A stretch of DNA of 28,846 nt from JAGOTP01 sp964443315 (GCA_964443315.1 CAYUCP010000006.1:1-28846); one strand, 5' to 3'. Counted from the first letter of the stretch, positions 1 to 7,662 are shown. Translations and numbers: made by a program. Notes: generated by a model from the letters alone, not told the origin.

Positions 1-1
1 T

Positions 2-523
2 CCGGCCGTGTTCGCTGTGTCTGGATTGGTTGCGTTTGAAGCGTATGATCAGGCCAGGCCGCTGGATGTCACGATCGACCTGTTTCCAGATCTGCCTGAA
101 ACGGAATTGCTTACACTGTTAAATGAGCGTATCGCACAAAATTCAAAGAAGAATGTGCCGAATGCGTTGACCGGGCTGGTTGCTAAATCACTGCTAGAAA
201 TTGCTTGTCGACAAGTGAATCTCTCTCTTGAAAAGCACGCAGCTGAATGTTCTAAGAAAGAGCTGCTCACGCTGGTTGGATGGTTGAAACGAATTCCGCT
301 ACACGTCGTTGCGCGTGGAGCAGGGGATGAATTTGTCACGGCAGGAGGCATTGAGTTGAAAGAGGTGAATCCTAGCACCATGGAATCTAAACATTGCCCC
401 GGACTGTTCTTCGCGGGCGAGATTCTAGATGTGGATGGATTTACCGGCGGGTTCAATTTACAGGCTTCCTGGGCTACGGGCAGGCTTGCCGGACGTCACG
501 TTGTACAAAACGGTGGGCCATAA
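2..523 (+). CDS. BaiN/HI0933-family FAD-dependent oxidoreductase, C-terminal part (5' end outside window)
   Basis: The frame is open from the window edge (codons PAVFAVSGL) to TAA at 521-523, so the N-terminal Rossmann FAD domain lies outside. The visible part has the family's inserted middle domain followed by the C-terminal FAD-contact block: TAGGIELKEVNPSTMESK, then PGLFFAGEILDVDGFTGGFNLQ, shown here split, and a final ATGRLAG helix. In the YhiN/HI0933/BaiN family this block closes over the flavin. BaiN is a bile-acid reductase in gut clostridia, but most family members, including those in small-genome bacteria, have no known substrate, so a specific reaction is not claimed. An imperfect hairpin (GATCCCT-CA-AGGGGTC, 550-566) and a T-run follow the stop and may end the transcript. 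Confidence 0.88.
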   Translation, partial: PAVFAVSGLVAFEAYDQARPLDVTIDLFPDLPETELLTLLNERIAQNSKKNVPNALTGLVAKSLLEIACRQVNLSLEKHAAECSKKELLTLVGWLKRIPLHVVARGAGDEFVTAGGIELKEVNPSTMESKHCPGLFFAGEILDVDGFTGGFNLQASWATGRLAGRHVVQNGGP

Positions 524-583
524 GCACAGAGTGATCTTTCTTTATTCGTCGATCCCTCAAGGGGTCGTAACTGTGTTTTTCTT

Positions 584-1651
584 ATGGAGCTCTGGCAACA
601 AGAACTGACTCGCTGTATTCGTACAGTTGAACAACTTGAAATACATTTCCCCCTCACCAATCGCACTGCCATCAAAGAGACGTTAAAGCACATGCGTCTT
701 TCAATTACGCCGCATACGCTGAACTTGATCGATTTTACAAACCCAAACGATCCAATTCTGCTCATGACGGTGCCACAAGAAGCGGAGCTTCGCGTGACGC
801 CGGAAGAATTGGTTGATCCAATTGGAGACGAGACGAAATCACCGATTCCGTTTCTTACGCATCGGTATCCTGATCGAGTGCTCGTGTACGCCTCGTTCTC
901 GTGTTCGGCCTATTGTAGGTTTTGTTTCCGTCGTTTCAAGACTGGACAAGCCACGCCTGGTCCAAGTGAAACAGATTTTGATCGCATCTGCGACTACCTG
1001 CAGGCGCATTCAGAAGTGGATGAAGTCATTTTAACAGGAGGCGACCCACTGACCCTGGTCGATGCTCAGCTAGGGCTCTTTCTGCAAAAGCTCAGAGCTG
1101 TTCCGAGCGTTCAGCGCATCCGCATTCACTCGCGCGTTCCCGTGAATTTGCCCTCTCGAATAACGCCTGCGCTGGTTCAACTCCTCCAACGATTCGTAGA
1201 TGACACGCATCCGCTCATCATCGTGACCCACTTCAATCATCCTCGGGAGCTGGCTGAAGCAAACACACAAGCGTTAGCAATGCTTGTGAATGCGGGAGTC
1301 GTTGTTCGTAATCAAAGTGTTCTCTTACGGAAGGTGAATGATTCAGTTGAAACGCTGCGAACGTTGTGTAAAGCACTTACCAATCGGCGCGTGGTTCCGT
1401 ACTACCTTCATCAACTTGATCTCGCGCGTGGCACGAGTCATTTTCGTGTTCCCATTCACGAAGGAATTGAACTGATGCGAGAGCTACAAGGAACGACGAC
1501 GGGTATTGCGCTTCCGCGCTATATGCTCGACATTCCGAACGGAAAAGGAAAGATTCCGCTCCAGTATTCTTTTCTCACAGAACAAGAAGATGGTTCGTAT
1601 CTTGCAGAAAATTTCTTCCGTGAAAAAATCACCTACGTTGAGCCAAAATAG
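584..1651 (+). CDS. KamA/EpmB-family radical SAM lysine aminomutase
   Basis: The 355-residue product has the radical SAM cluster motif CX3CX2C at Cys107, Cys111 and Cys114, and the SAM-contact motif TGGDPL at about 151-156. A C-terminal DIPNGKGKIPL segment places the PLP-binding lysine at about 321-323. Family members interconvert alpha- and beta-lysine using a 4Fe-4S cluster, SAM and PLP. The length matches the short EpmB type (about 340), which modifies the lysine of elongation factor P, better than classical KamA (about 416 with an extra C-terminal domain). Neither efp nor epmA is in the window, so free lysine, bound EF-P or another amino acid all remain possible substrates. The start is the ATG at 584. 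It has no SD, only a T-rich stretch upstream. Confidence 0.85.
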   Translation: MELWQQELTRCIRTVEQLEIHFPLTNRTAIKETLKHMRLSITPHTLNLIDFTNPNDPILLMTVPQEAELRVTPEELVDPIGDETKSPIPFLTHRYPDRVLVYASFSCSAYCRFCFRRFKTGQATPGPSETDFDRICDYLQAHSEVDEVILTGGDPLTLVDAQLGLFLQKLRAVPSVQRIRIHSRVPVNLPSRITPALVQLLQRFVDDTHPLIIVTHFNHPRELAEANTQALAMLVNAGVVVRNQSVLLRKVNDSVETLRTLCKALTNRRVVPYYLHQLDLARGTSHFRVPIHEGIELMRELQGTTTGIALPRYMLDIPNGKGKIPLQYSFLTEQEDGSYLAENFFREKITYVEPK

Positions 1652-1673
1652 AAACGACTTGTGGAAAACATTC

Positions 1674-1701
1674 TTGACACAATAGCTGATTGGAAGACAA
1701 T
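1674..1701 (+). promoter_or_regulatory. Probable promoter of the YeaQ-like gene
   Basis: A perfect TTGACA -35 box (1674-1679) is followed 16 bp later by GACAAT (1696-1701), 31 bp before the ATG. The same GACAAT hexamer serves as the likely -10 of rmuC. Confidence 0.5.
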
Positions 1702-1732
1702 GAAAGTCTAAATCAGATTAAAATATCTCAAT

Positions 1733-1978
1733 ATGGGTATCATCCTCTGGATCGTATTTGGTGCGCTTGTTGGTTGGATCGCTTCGCTTATCATGAAGAC
1801 AGATGGACAGCAGGGATCGCTCCTCAACATTGTTGTCGGTATCATTGGTGCGATGCTTGGTGGGTGGATCATGTCCTTCATCGGCAAGACGGGTGTTACG
1901 GGCTTTAACTTGTACAGTTTCCTCGTCGCGTTGTTGGGTGCGGTCGTGCTCATCGCGATTGTGAAGGCGTTGCGCTAA
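1733..1978 (+). CDS. GlsB/YeaQ/YmgE-family small membrane protein
   Basis: This 81-residue, very hydrophobic protein has three predicted membrane segments (about 2-20, 30-52 and 58-79). It shows the family's glycine-rich pattern, GALVGWIAS in the first helix and GIIGAMLGGW in the second. The family (Pfam transglycosylase-associated) is widespread and stress-induced in several bacteria. No enzymatic activity is established despite the name. The gene stands alone, with a TTGACA-type promoter upstream and a strong hairpin terminator immediately downstream. There is no SD before the ATG at 1733. Confidence 0.9.
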   Translation: MGIILWIVFGALVGWIASLIMKTDGQQGSLLNIVVGIIGAMLGGWIMSFIGKTGVTGFNLYSFLVALLGAVVLIAIVKALR

Positions 1979-1998
1979 CACCTCATCATCTAGCTAGA

Positions 1999-2036
1999 TA
2001 GTAAAAACCCTCGAAATCAATCGAGGGTTTTTACTA
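1999..2036. terminator. Bidirectional intrinsic terminator
   Basis: A perfect 16-bp inverted repeat (arms 1999-2014 and 2021-2036, loop AATCAA) has an A5 run on the left arm and a T5 run on the right, around ACCCTCGA/TCGAGGGT. It can end the plus-strand YeaQ transcript and the minus-strand GreA-type transcript. The stop codon of the latter (2034-2036) lies within the right arm. Confidence 0.93.
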
Positions 2037-2546
2037 CGCAATCGCTGTGATCGTATAGTCGTGCATTCCGTTTGGTGTCTCAAGGTGAACAATATCTCCA
2101 ACACCATGTCCAAGGAGTGCGGTGCCGAGAGGAGAGAGGTGGGAGATTCGGCCTTGGCTTGGATTCGATTCACTTGGTCCAACGATTTCGTATACGCGAG
2201 TCTGGCGATTGAGTTCGACGGTAACGGTTGAGCCAAGCTGAACACGTTCGCCAGAGGTTTTTGTTTTCCGAATCAGCACAACACGTTTCAAGCGTTCTTT
2301 CAGATAGAAGATACGGGCATGAGTACGCGACAGGCGGTGCTTGGCTTCTTGATACTCGGCGTTTTCTGAGCGATCCCCGAACGCGCCGGTACGTGCCACG
2401 TCTTCAATCGCTTGTTTCAGATCACGCGCTTCGAGTCGCACGAGTTCTTGTTCAAGTTTCCGCTTACCGATTGCCGTGAGTGGAATGAGAGTGTCATCTT
2501 CCTCGTAGGTTTTTAGGAGCTCATGACGTCGCTTGGGGAGGCGCAT
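2034..2546 (-). CDS. GreA/GreB-family transcript cleavage factor
   Basis: The 170-residue product has the two-part Gre architecture. The N-terminal coiled coil (about 22-98) carries GDRSENAEYQEAK at 57-69, matching the conserved acidic tip motif that enters the RNA polymerase secondary channel and stimulates hydrolysis of backtracked RNA. The C-terminal FKBP-like domain ends in SPLGTALLGHGVGD. It differs slightly from typical GreA (about 158 residues) in having a basic N-terminal extension, MRLPKRRHELLK. The start overlaps the end of the upstream membrane-protein gene by 26 bp, so the two are probably co-transcribed and translationally coupled. GreA and GreB cannot be told apart securely here. 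Confidence 0.92.
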   Translation of the reverse strand: MRLPKRRHELLKTYEEDDTLIPLTAIGKRKLEQELVRLEARDLKQAIEDVARTGAFGDRSENAEYQEAKHRLSRTHARIFYLKERLKRVVLIRKTKTSGERVQLGSTVTVELNRQTRVYEIVGPSESNPSQGRISHLSPLGTALLGHGVGDIVHLETPNGMHDYTITAIA

Positions 2547-3099
2547 AGGAAGAATCGGCTTTTTGCTTGGAACGTTTCCAGAGAGTGAGGCCTATGTGAA
2601 CTAGAATGAGTGCTGTCCAGTTCGCAATGATAAACCATGGCTGACCCCACGAGAAGCCGTCAAATTTCCAGTCGGCGAGTGGCCAGAGCACAGGCGTTGG
2701 AAAGAACTCGCCAGTATGCGTCGGAATGTCACACAGAATGTGGAAGAACCAACCTGAGAGCTCCCAATAAGGGCGTTTCTTGCGAAGAAGGGTGACGACC
2801 ACGAATACAAGTAAGAATACGACGAGACTGTGGCTCAGGTTATAAAGGCTGTGCGCTAAGGCGAGCATCTCTGGTGAACGCAATGAGGAAGGGCCTGGGC
2901 CTGGTACAGCCGCCGCTTCCGGAACGCTCCCTGAGAGCATAGTCCAAACCAAGGAAAGAATGGGAATGCTGAAGGCGAACAAGTCAGGAAAAATCCCAAA
3001 GAAAAAGGCGAGGGCTGGGCGCATTACGCGCGTGTTCGTTTTGATATTAGCGCCTCGCGCAATCGCTAGAGCCCAGACGCCGTGGGAGAAGACATCCAT
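2521..3099 (-). CDS. YdjM/DUF457-like membrane-bound metal-dependent hydrolase family protein
   Basis: The 192-residue product has about four to five membrane segments and the scattered His/Asp signature of the YdjM/DUF457 family. The signature is DVFSHGVWA at the N-terminus, GIFPDLFAF at about 36-44, HSLYNLSHSL, then FFHILCDIPTH before TGEFFPTPVLWPL. These residues are thought to bind metal, but no substrate is established. E. coli YdjM is a LexA-regulated membrane protein. The gene is first in a two-gene minus-strand unit with the GreA-type factor. A TATACT hexamer (AGTATA on the plus strand, 3108-3113) sits 8 nt before the ATG, so the mRNA is probably leaderless. Confidence 0.75.
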   Translation of the reverse strand: MDVFSHGVWALAIARGANIKTNTRVMRPALAFFFGIFPDLFAFSIPILSLVWTMLSGSVPEAAAVPGPGPSSLRSPEMLALAHSLYNLSHSLVVFLLVFVVVTLLRKKRPYWELSGWFFHILCDIPTHTGEFFPTPVLWPLADWKFDGFSWGQPWFIIANWTALILVHIGLTLWKRSKQKADSSYAPPQATS

Positions 3100-3107
3100 A
3101 GATCTCT

Positions 3108-3142
3108 AGTATAAGCATGGAACAGAGGTTTTGTGCTACGCT
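3108..3142. promoter_or_regulatory. Divergent pair of start-proximal -10 elements
   Basis: AGTATA at 3108-3113 reads TATACT on the minus strand, 8 nt before the start of the membrane-protein gene. TGCTACGCT at 3134-3142 gives an extended -10 (TACGCT, 3137-3142) 8 nt before the msrB ATG on the plus strand. Neither start has an SD. No convincing -35 box is seen for either. Confidence 0.55.
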
Positions 3143-3150
3143 CTGGTTCT

Positions 3151-3543
3151 ATGGATACTAACCAGCCAGTAAATGCGGACACTCTTTCGCCAGAGCTTCG
3201 ACGGGTGGCGCTTGAGAAGGGGACGGAACTGCCGTTTACCGGACAGTATTGGAATAATCATGAAGATGGAACATATCGCTGTGCTATCTGTAATAGCGAG
3301 CTGTTTTCTTCGGATGCCAAGTTTGATTCTGGAACGGGCTGGCCAAGCTTCACAGAACCTGCAAACACAAAGAATATTGAATTAAAAACAGACTCAAGCC
3401 ATGGTATGCAACGAACGGAAGTGCTCTGTAAACACTGCGGTGCGCACCTAGGCCATGTGTTTGATGATGGTCCAAGGGAGAAGGGTGGTCAGCGATTCTG
3501 TATTAACTCAGTCTGTCTCAGGCTTGAGAAGAAGCAGTCCTAA
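3151..3543 (+). CDS. msrB: Peptide-methionine (R)-S-oxide reductase MsrB
   Basis: The 130-residue single-domain MsrB reduces the R epimer of methionine sulfoxide in proteins. Two CXXC pairs (Cys44/Cys47 and Cys93/Cys96) form the structural zinc site. FDSGTGWPSF (58-67) and GHVFDDGP (101-108) line the active site, and Cys117 in RFCINS is the catalytic cysteine. The extra Cys122 replaces the usual alanine/serine and is a candidate resolving residue. I chose the ATG at 3151 rather than the upstream GTG at 3133, because the likely -10 (3137-3142) lies between them. msrA follows 4 nt after the stop, giving the common two-enzyme repair operon. Confidence 0.95.
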   Translation: MDTNQPVNADTLSPELRRVALEKGTELPFTGQYWNNHEDGTYRCAICNSELFSSDAKFDSGTGWPSFTEPANTKNIELKTDSSHGMQRTEVLCKHCGAHLGHVFDDGPREKGGQRFCINSVCLRLEKKQS

Positions 3544-3547
3544 AACT

Positions 3548-4021
3548 ATGACTACAGAGCAAGCTGCCTTTGGCGCGGGATGTTTTTGGGGTGTTGAAGA
3601 GCGATATCGGCAAGTGCCGGGTGTTTTAGAGACAGCGGTTGGATATATGGGGGGAACAACGGAGCATCCAAGCTATGAGGAAGTGTGTAACGACACAACT
3701 GGTCACGCGGAAGTGGTTCATCTCACATTTGATCCAGCGGTTGTGTCCTATGAGGCGTTGCTGAAGATCTTTTGGGAAAATCACAATCCAACGACGTTAA
3801 ACCGCCAGGGACCAGATTTCGGGACGCAGTATCGTTCGGTAATCTTTACGTATTCAGATGCGCAGCGAGACCAGGCGGAAGCTTCAAAAGCCGCGCTTGA
3901 AGCATCCAAGAAATGGAGAGATCCAATTGTAACGGAAATTGTTCCGGCGCTTCCGTTTTACCGAGCAGAGGAATATCACCAGAAATACCTTTTGAAGAAC
4001 GGTGGAACCTGTCATTTCTAA
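3548..4021 (+). CDS. msrA: Peptide-methionine (S)-S-oxide reductase MsrA
   Basis: The 157-residue product has the MsrA active-site motif GCFWG with catalytic Cys12. Downstream are the conserved YMGGTTEHPSYEEVC and TGHAEVV blocks, then HNPTTLNRQGPDFGTQYRS, and the C-terminal EEYHQKYL segment. A C-terminal Cys155 (GTCHF) may act as resolving cysteine. MsrA reduces the S epimer of methionine sulfoxide and complements the MsrB encoded just upstream. There is no signal peptide, so both enzymes should act in the cytoplasm. The next gene, a lipoprotein, starts 10 nt after the stop, so one transcript may continue. Confidence 0.96.
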   Translation: MTTEQAAFGAGCFWGVEERYRQVPGVLETAVGYMGGTTEHPSYEEVCNDTTGHAEVVHLTFDPAVVSYEALLKIFWENHNPTTLNRQGPDFGTQYRSVIFTYSDAQRDQAEASKAALEASKKWRDPIVTEIVPALPFYRAEEYHQKYLLKNGGTCHF

Positions 4022-4030
4022 GCTTTCTCT

Positions 4031-5260
4031 ATGAAACCGTCATTTTTGTTGGTCGGAGGTCTGCTCTTGGGTCTCACTGTGCTTGGCGCAGGTTGTTCAG
4101 CGCGTCTTTCGTCATCAGAGCCTTCAACGGAGCGACCGGTGTATCAGGCGCCTACAAGTACGTCAGATGCATCTGCTACTTCTTCAACCGCAGCAGGAAA
4201 GGCATCGCGTCTTTTGTCTCTCGAAGGAACGCTGCCCCATCTAGGTCGAACCACCCTGTCTCTTACCTTGGGTGACGAGCGAATCATGGGGCAGTACGAA
4301 GCGGGGAGTCGTTCAGGGGCGATGTACGGAACGGTGTCTACGACGCGGGCGAATCCCGTGGAATTCTCCTTGTACGTGGGAGATGAAGAAGCTGTGCAAT
4401 TTCGTGGATCGTATGAGGAGGCTTCAGGCAGGGTCGTTGGCACGGCGGTATATATGGGCGCTATGAAGGAGCAACCGGTGACGTTTCTCCCACGTTTCGA
4501 AGCAGAAGGAGCGAAGATTGAACTCAAAAAGATCGAACAGCGAAAAGAGCTGGCACGTGGGGTTAGCTGCCACACGACGCTTGAGTACCCGGTGATTCAA
4601 GCAAGTCCCTACATTCCGGCAGAACGGGCAACAGTATTGAACCAACAGATCCGACAGTTTTTGGGCGAGACGAGCACCACAACCCTGGAAGGATTGGTGG
4701 AGGCGTCTCAAAAAGACTGCATAGAACTCCAGAGTGAATTTGCGGCTGATATGGAGACCGGCGATGAGCCAAGTGGAATTAATGACTATGAGTATGAAAC
4801 GATGACCTTAGTCACGCGTAACGAGCGCGGATTGTTGTCCTTCGTGTATTCAACCTACTTCTATACAGGGGGAGCGCATCCAAACTCGGTAACGGCATCG
4901 CAGGTGTTTGATCTAGCTACAGGAAAGACGCTTGCACTGACCGACCTCGTCCGACCAGATAAGCTCGAGGCCTGGATCCAGCGAGAACAGCAGGAGCTTC
5001 TGAAAACAGAGCAGGGAGAGTGGTTGTTTGAACCAGAAATCTCCAAAGAGATCGCAGATGGATCGTTAAAAGGGGAAGCGGCTTCTTCAACGGCCGCATA
5101 TAACTCAAAAGATCAATGGTATTTGAGTAAAAACACCCTTGTCCGTTACTATCAGTCCTACGAAATTGCGCCCTACGCCGCTGGCATGCCAAGTACAGAG
5201 CTTCCATTCAGCGCTTGGCGAGATCTGGCTGTTCCAGGTGTTGATCGTTGGTTTCGTTAA
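4031..5260 (+). CDS. Secreted lipoprotein with DUF3298/RsiV-like C-terminal domain
   Basis: The 409-residue protein starts with a signal peptide ending in VLGAGC. Cys22 is the probable lipidation site, although the -3 residue is Gly rather than the usual Leu. A Ser/Thr-rich linker (about 23-56) precedes a beta-rich middle region. The C-terminal half matches the DUF4163 plus DUF3298 pair found in RsiV and related extracellular proteins. It shows TYFYTGGAHPN, then FDLATGKTLALTDLV, and near the end YEIAPYAAGMPS. In RsiV this domain binds lysozyme and triggers sigma-V release. This protein is a lipoprotein without a cytoplasmic anti-sigma segment, so only the fold, not that role, is inferred. It lies between msrA and an ABC exporter. 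Confidence 0.8.
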   Translation: MKPSFLLVGGLLLGLTVLGAGCSARLSSSEPSTERPVYQAPTSTSDASATSSTAAGKASRLLSLEGTLPHLGRTTLSLTLGDERIMGQYEAGSRSGAMYGTVSTTRANPVEFSLYVGDEEAVQFRGSYEEASGRVVGTAVYMGAMKEQPVTFLPRFEAEGAKIELKKIEQRKELARGVSCHTTLEYPVIQASPYIPAERATVLNQQIRQFLGETSTTTLEGLVEASQKDCIELQSEFAADMETGDEPSGINDYEYETMTLVTRNERGLLSFVYSTYFYTGGAHPNSVTASQVFDLATGKTLALTDLVRPDKLEAWIQREQQELLKTEQGEWLFEPEISKEIADGSLKGEAASSTAAYNSKDQWYLSKNTLVRYYQSYEIAPYAAGMPSTELPFSAWRDLAVPGVDRWFR

Positions 5261-5278
5261 TCTTTGACCGTTTTCCCC

Positions 5279-6178
5279 ATGTCATTCGCGATCCACTTAA
5301 AAGACGTCAGTAAAGTTTATCCTGTTGCCGGCAAAGAGCCGTTTACCGCGCTCCATCCCACAATCTTTCGCATTGAAGAGGGCACGATTCATGGACTCCT
5401 TGGGCCGAATGGAGCGGGGAAATCCACGACGATCGCTCTCTTAGGAGGAATGCAGGTGCCAACGAGTGGTTCGGTGGAAATTTGTGGTATTGATTTAGCA
5501 ACCGATCCAGTGAATGCGAAAAAACAACTCGGAATTGTCCCGCAAGAGCTTGTCGTTGAACCTGCCTTTACCGTGAAAGAAGTGCTTCATTATTGTGGCG
5601 GAATGTACGGCGTATCAACTCAGGATCGGGCGAAGCGCATTCCTCAGATCCTTGAAGCGCTTGAGTTGAGTGAGCATGCTGACAAGAAAGCGATGCAGTT
5701 GTCGGGCGGAATGAAGCGTCGGCTCATGGTTGCAAAGGCAATTCTCCATAAACCAAAGGTCTTGGTGCTCGACGAGCCGACGGCGGGTGTTGATGTGGCG
5801 CTTCGTCAGCGCTTGTGGGATTTGGTTCGTACGCTCCATCGTGAAGGAACAACGATTTTATTTACCACGCACTACCTAGAAGAGGCAGAACAGCTCTGCG
5901 AACGGATTACCTTGCTGAACAAAGGCAAGATTGTGAAAGAGGGGAGCCTTCACAGCTTGCAGCATGAATTCAGCGGTAACCTACTGTCGTTCGAAATCTA
6001 TAAACAGGACCAGCCACTCATGCCAGGCGTCAAACAAAACGGGAAAACCTACGAACTGGCGTACGAAGATCTCGGCAAGGCGCTGAAAGACATCTCTGCC
6101 CACTACGGCAATAATCTGAAGACGGTTCAGAACCAGCGGGTCTCACTTGAACAAATTTTCCTTGAACTCACGCGCTAA
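5279..6178 (+). CDS. ABC-2-type transporter, ATP-binding subunit
   Basis: The 299-residue ATPase has Walker A GPNGAGKST (42-50), a Q-loop Gln at about 89, the signature LSGGM (141-145), Walker B VLVLDEP (161-167) and the switch His198 in TTHYLEEAE. The C-terminal extension after about residue 215 is typical of DrrA/CcmA-like exporter ATPases, which energise efflux of drugs, lipids or polysaccharides. The ATG at 5279 is chosen because the first beta strand begins directly after it. A TTG at 5264 would add only five residues. The permease starts 5 nt after the stop, so the two form one exporter. Confidence 0.93.
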   Translation: MSFAIHLKDVSKVYPVAGKEPFTALHPTIFRIEEGTIHGLLGPNGAGKSTTIALLGGMQVPTSGSVEICGIDLATDPVNAKKQLGIVPQELVVEPAFTVKEVLHYCGGMYGVSTQDRAKRIPQILEALELSEHADKKAMQLSGGMKRRLMVAKAILHKPKVLVLDEPTAGVDVALRQRLWDLVRTLHREGTTILFTTHYLEEAEQLCERITLLNKGKIVKEGSLHSLQHEFSGNLLSFEIYKQDQPLMPGVKQNGKTYELAYEDLGKALKDISAHYGNNLKTVQNQRVSLEQIFLELTR

Positions 6179-6183
6179 CACTT

Positions 6184-6936
6184 ATGTTCTCTACGTACGC
6201 TTGGGCGCTCTATGCGCGTGAAACGAAACGCTTCCGTAAACTTTGGAAGGACACGGTCTTCAATCCGATCGTATCGGTTGGGCTCTATTTGCTCGTGTTC
6301 GGTGTCTTGATCGGAAAGCAACAGATCGGAAACACCAATGCCCTCGCCTTCGTCTACACGGGTCTATTAGGGATGGTGCTGGTGAATGGCGCTTTTTCTA
6401 ATCCGGGGTTTGCGCTTGTGATTGCGCGTAACTTGGGTACGATGCCTGACTTGCAGCTCGCACCGATTCGTCCGTGGGCCATTGGGTTGTCCTATGCCTT
6501 GGCGGCCATGACGCGCGCTCTGGTGACGTTGCTCATCGCGGTCGTCTTAACGGTGTGGTTTGTTCCGGGTCTTCAGCTCGCACATCCCCTCCTCCTCCTG
6601 CCGATCGTGCTAGTGAACGGACTCCTGTTCGGATTTATCGGTGTGATTTTTGGTATGAAAGCGCGTGGCTTTGAGTCGCTCCAGATTGTGACCACGTTCG
6701 TTTTGCAGCCGATGATTTTCTTGGCGGGTGTCTTTTACCCGATCTCGCGGTTGCCGACGCCTTGGGACAGAATTAGTCAGTTTAATCCATTGCATCACAC
6801 GATCAACCTCGTGCGCTACGCCATCCTAGGCTATCAAGATGTGAGTCCCTGGATTTCAGCCGCGGTTGTAGGCGTTTTGTTCCTTGTTACGGGAGCCGTT
6901 ATGAGTTCTATCGTTTCCAAAGAGTTGAAACGGTAG
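6184..6936 (+). CDS. ABC-2-type transporter, permease subunit
   Basis: The 250-residue integral membrane protein has six predicted helices. It shows the ABC-2 permease pattern: an N-terminal amphipathic stretch (YARETKRFRKLWKDTVFNPIV, of which the first half is basic), a central GFIGVIFGMKARGFE, and the FLAGVFYPISRLP block before the last helices. The last block corresponds to the NodJ/DrrB-type signature. With the ATPase encoded just upstream it forms a complete exporter, probably as a heterotetramer of two of each subunit. The substrate cannot be told from sequence. The neighbouring lipoprotein gene is in the same direction and may be functionally linked. Confidence 0.9.
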   Translation: MFSTYAWALYARETKRFRKLWKDTVFNPIVSVGLYLLVFGVLIGKQQIGNTNALAFVYTGLLGMVLVNGAFSNPGFALVIARNLGTMPDLQLAPIRPWAIGLSYALAAMTRALVTLLIAVVLTVWFVPGLQLAHPLLLLPIVLVNGLLFGFIGVIFGMKARGFESLQIVTTFVLQPMIFLAGVFYPISRLPTPWDRISQFNPLHHTINLVRYAILGYQDVSPWISAAVVGVLFLVTGAVMSSIVSKELKR

Positions 6937-6972
6937 TCAAAGAGAGGAATAAAAGAAGATTTCACTCAGACC

Positions 6973-7001
6973 TTGATTTTTCTTGGTCTATATTGTAATA
7001 C
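6973..7001 (+). promoter_or_regulatory. Probable promoter of the GC-rich orphan gene
   Basis: TTGATT (6973-6978) and TAATAC (6996-7001) are separated by 17 bp in AT-rich sequence that contrasts with the gene downstream. The predicted 5' leader is about 55 nt and contains a GC-rich hairpin. Confidence 0.4.
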
Positions 7002-7022
7002 AACTGGGCGTTTCTCACATTC

Positions 7023-7054
7023 GGCGCGCTTTTGCGCCACCCACACAGAGGAGG
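7023..7054 (+). promoter_or_regulatory. 5' leader hairpin followed by a canonical SD
   Basis: GGCGC (7023-7027) and GCGCC (7034-7038) form a short hairpin. It is followed 11 nt later by GGAGG (7050-7054), 8 nt before the ATG at 7063. This strong SD is unusual here because native genes in the window mostly lack one. Confidence 0.6.
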
Positions 7055-7062
7055 GAACGCTG

Positions 7063-7662
7063 ATGAATCGATCGAGTCCTGCAGGTTTCTTGACCGGGGT
7101 CCTGGCGCCTCGTGCCAGGCCCGCCGCTCCGGGGATCGTCCCGGTGTCGGAAGACGAGGCGCTCCTCATGGGGCGCCAGCGCGCGGACCTTCTGCGCAGC
7201 ATGGGGATCGAGGACCCCTCGGTCCTCGCCCTGGTGCGGGATCTCGAGCTGATCCTCGACCCGCTGCCCCCGCTGCCGGACAACACGGCCGAAGCCCCCG
7301 ACGCCCGCGAGCGCGAGCTCGACCGGCGCCGGCAGGTCGTGATGGGCAAGATCGGTCAGGCCGCGGCCAAGCGCTATCTTGCCGACCTCGGCTCCAGCAA
7401 CCTGCTCGAGGACGCTCGCCGGCTCGGGGTCGACCCCTGCTTCCCCGAGACCGTCTCCACGGACGAAGGGGAGCGCGCGATCCAACTCGGCCAGTGGATG
7501 GAGGCATTCACCTCCGCCATCTACGAGGCCGAGGAGCGGCGGCGCTTCATCCAGCGTGCGCAGGCACCCTGGTGGGAGCTCGTGCCCCGCTGGGCCTGGG
7601 CGCTCCTCCTGCTCGTGATCGTCGCGCTCGTCGTGGGTAACATCATCCTCCTCCGTCGCTGA
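7063..7662 (+). CDS. GC-rich orphan, predicted tail-anchored membrane protein
   Basis: I do not recognise this 199-residue protein. The N-terminal 170 residues are hydrophilic and rich in Ala, Arg, Glu and Pro, with helical stretches (about 28-60, 82-110 and 130-165). The C-terminus holds one membrane helix (about 174-195, ALLLLVIVALVVGNIILL) ending in RR, so it should sit in the membrane with the bulk in the cytoplasm. Base use is unlike its neighbours: in 7261-7320, 48 of 60 bases are G or C, against about half in nearby genes, and codons end almost always in G or C. The ATG at 7063 is fixed by GGAGG 8 nt upstream. These signs suggest recent acquisition from a high-GC bacterium. Confidence 0.7.
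   Translation: MNRSSPAGFLTGVLAPRARPAAPGIVPVSEDEALLMGRQRADLLRSMGIEDPSVLALVRDLELILDPLPPLPDNTAEAPDARERELDRRRQVVMGKIGQAAAKRYLADLGSSNLLEDARRLGVDPCFPETVSTDEGERAIQLGQWMEAFTSAIYEAEERRRFIQRAQAPWWELVPRWAWALLLLVIVALVVGNIILLRR

Noticed and set aside
1972..1983. CGCTAACACC also present in the loop core of the 25.5-kb hairpins (and CGCTAACAC near 6174)
   Set aside because: Words of 9-10 bp are expected to recur by chance in 29 kb, and here they result from Arg codon plus TAA stop.
2029..2041. Near match to the 13-bp repeat (TTTTACTACGCAA)
   Set aside because: One mismatch, and the first part is explained by the 16-bp terminator palindrome and the stop region of the GreA-type gene.
7032..7640. Long alternative open frames in the GC-rich islands (also 7015-7485 minus and 13848-14642 plus)
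   Set aside because: High GC keeps several frames open by chance. Only the frames with SD, membrane helix or NifU-like motif make sense.
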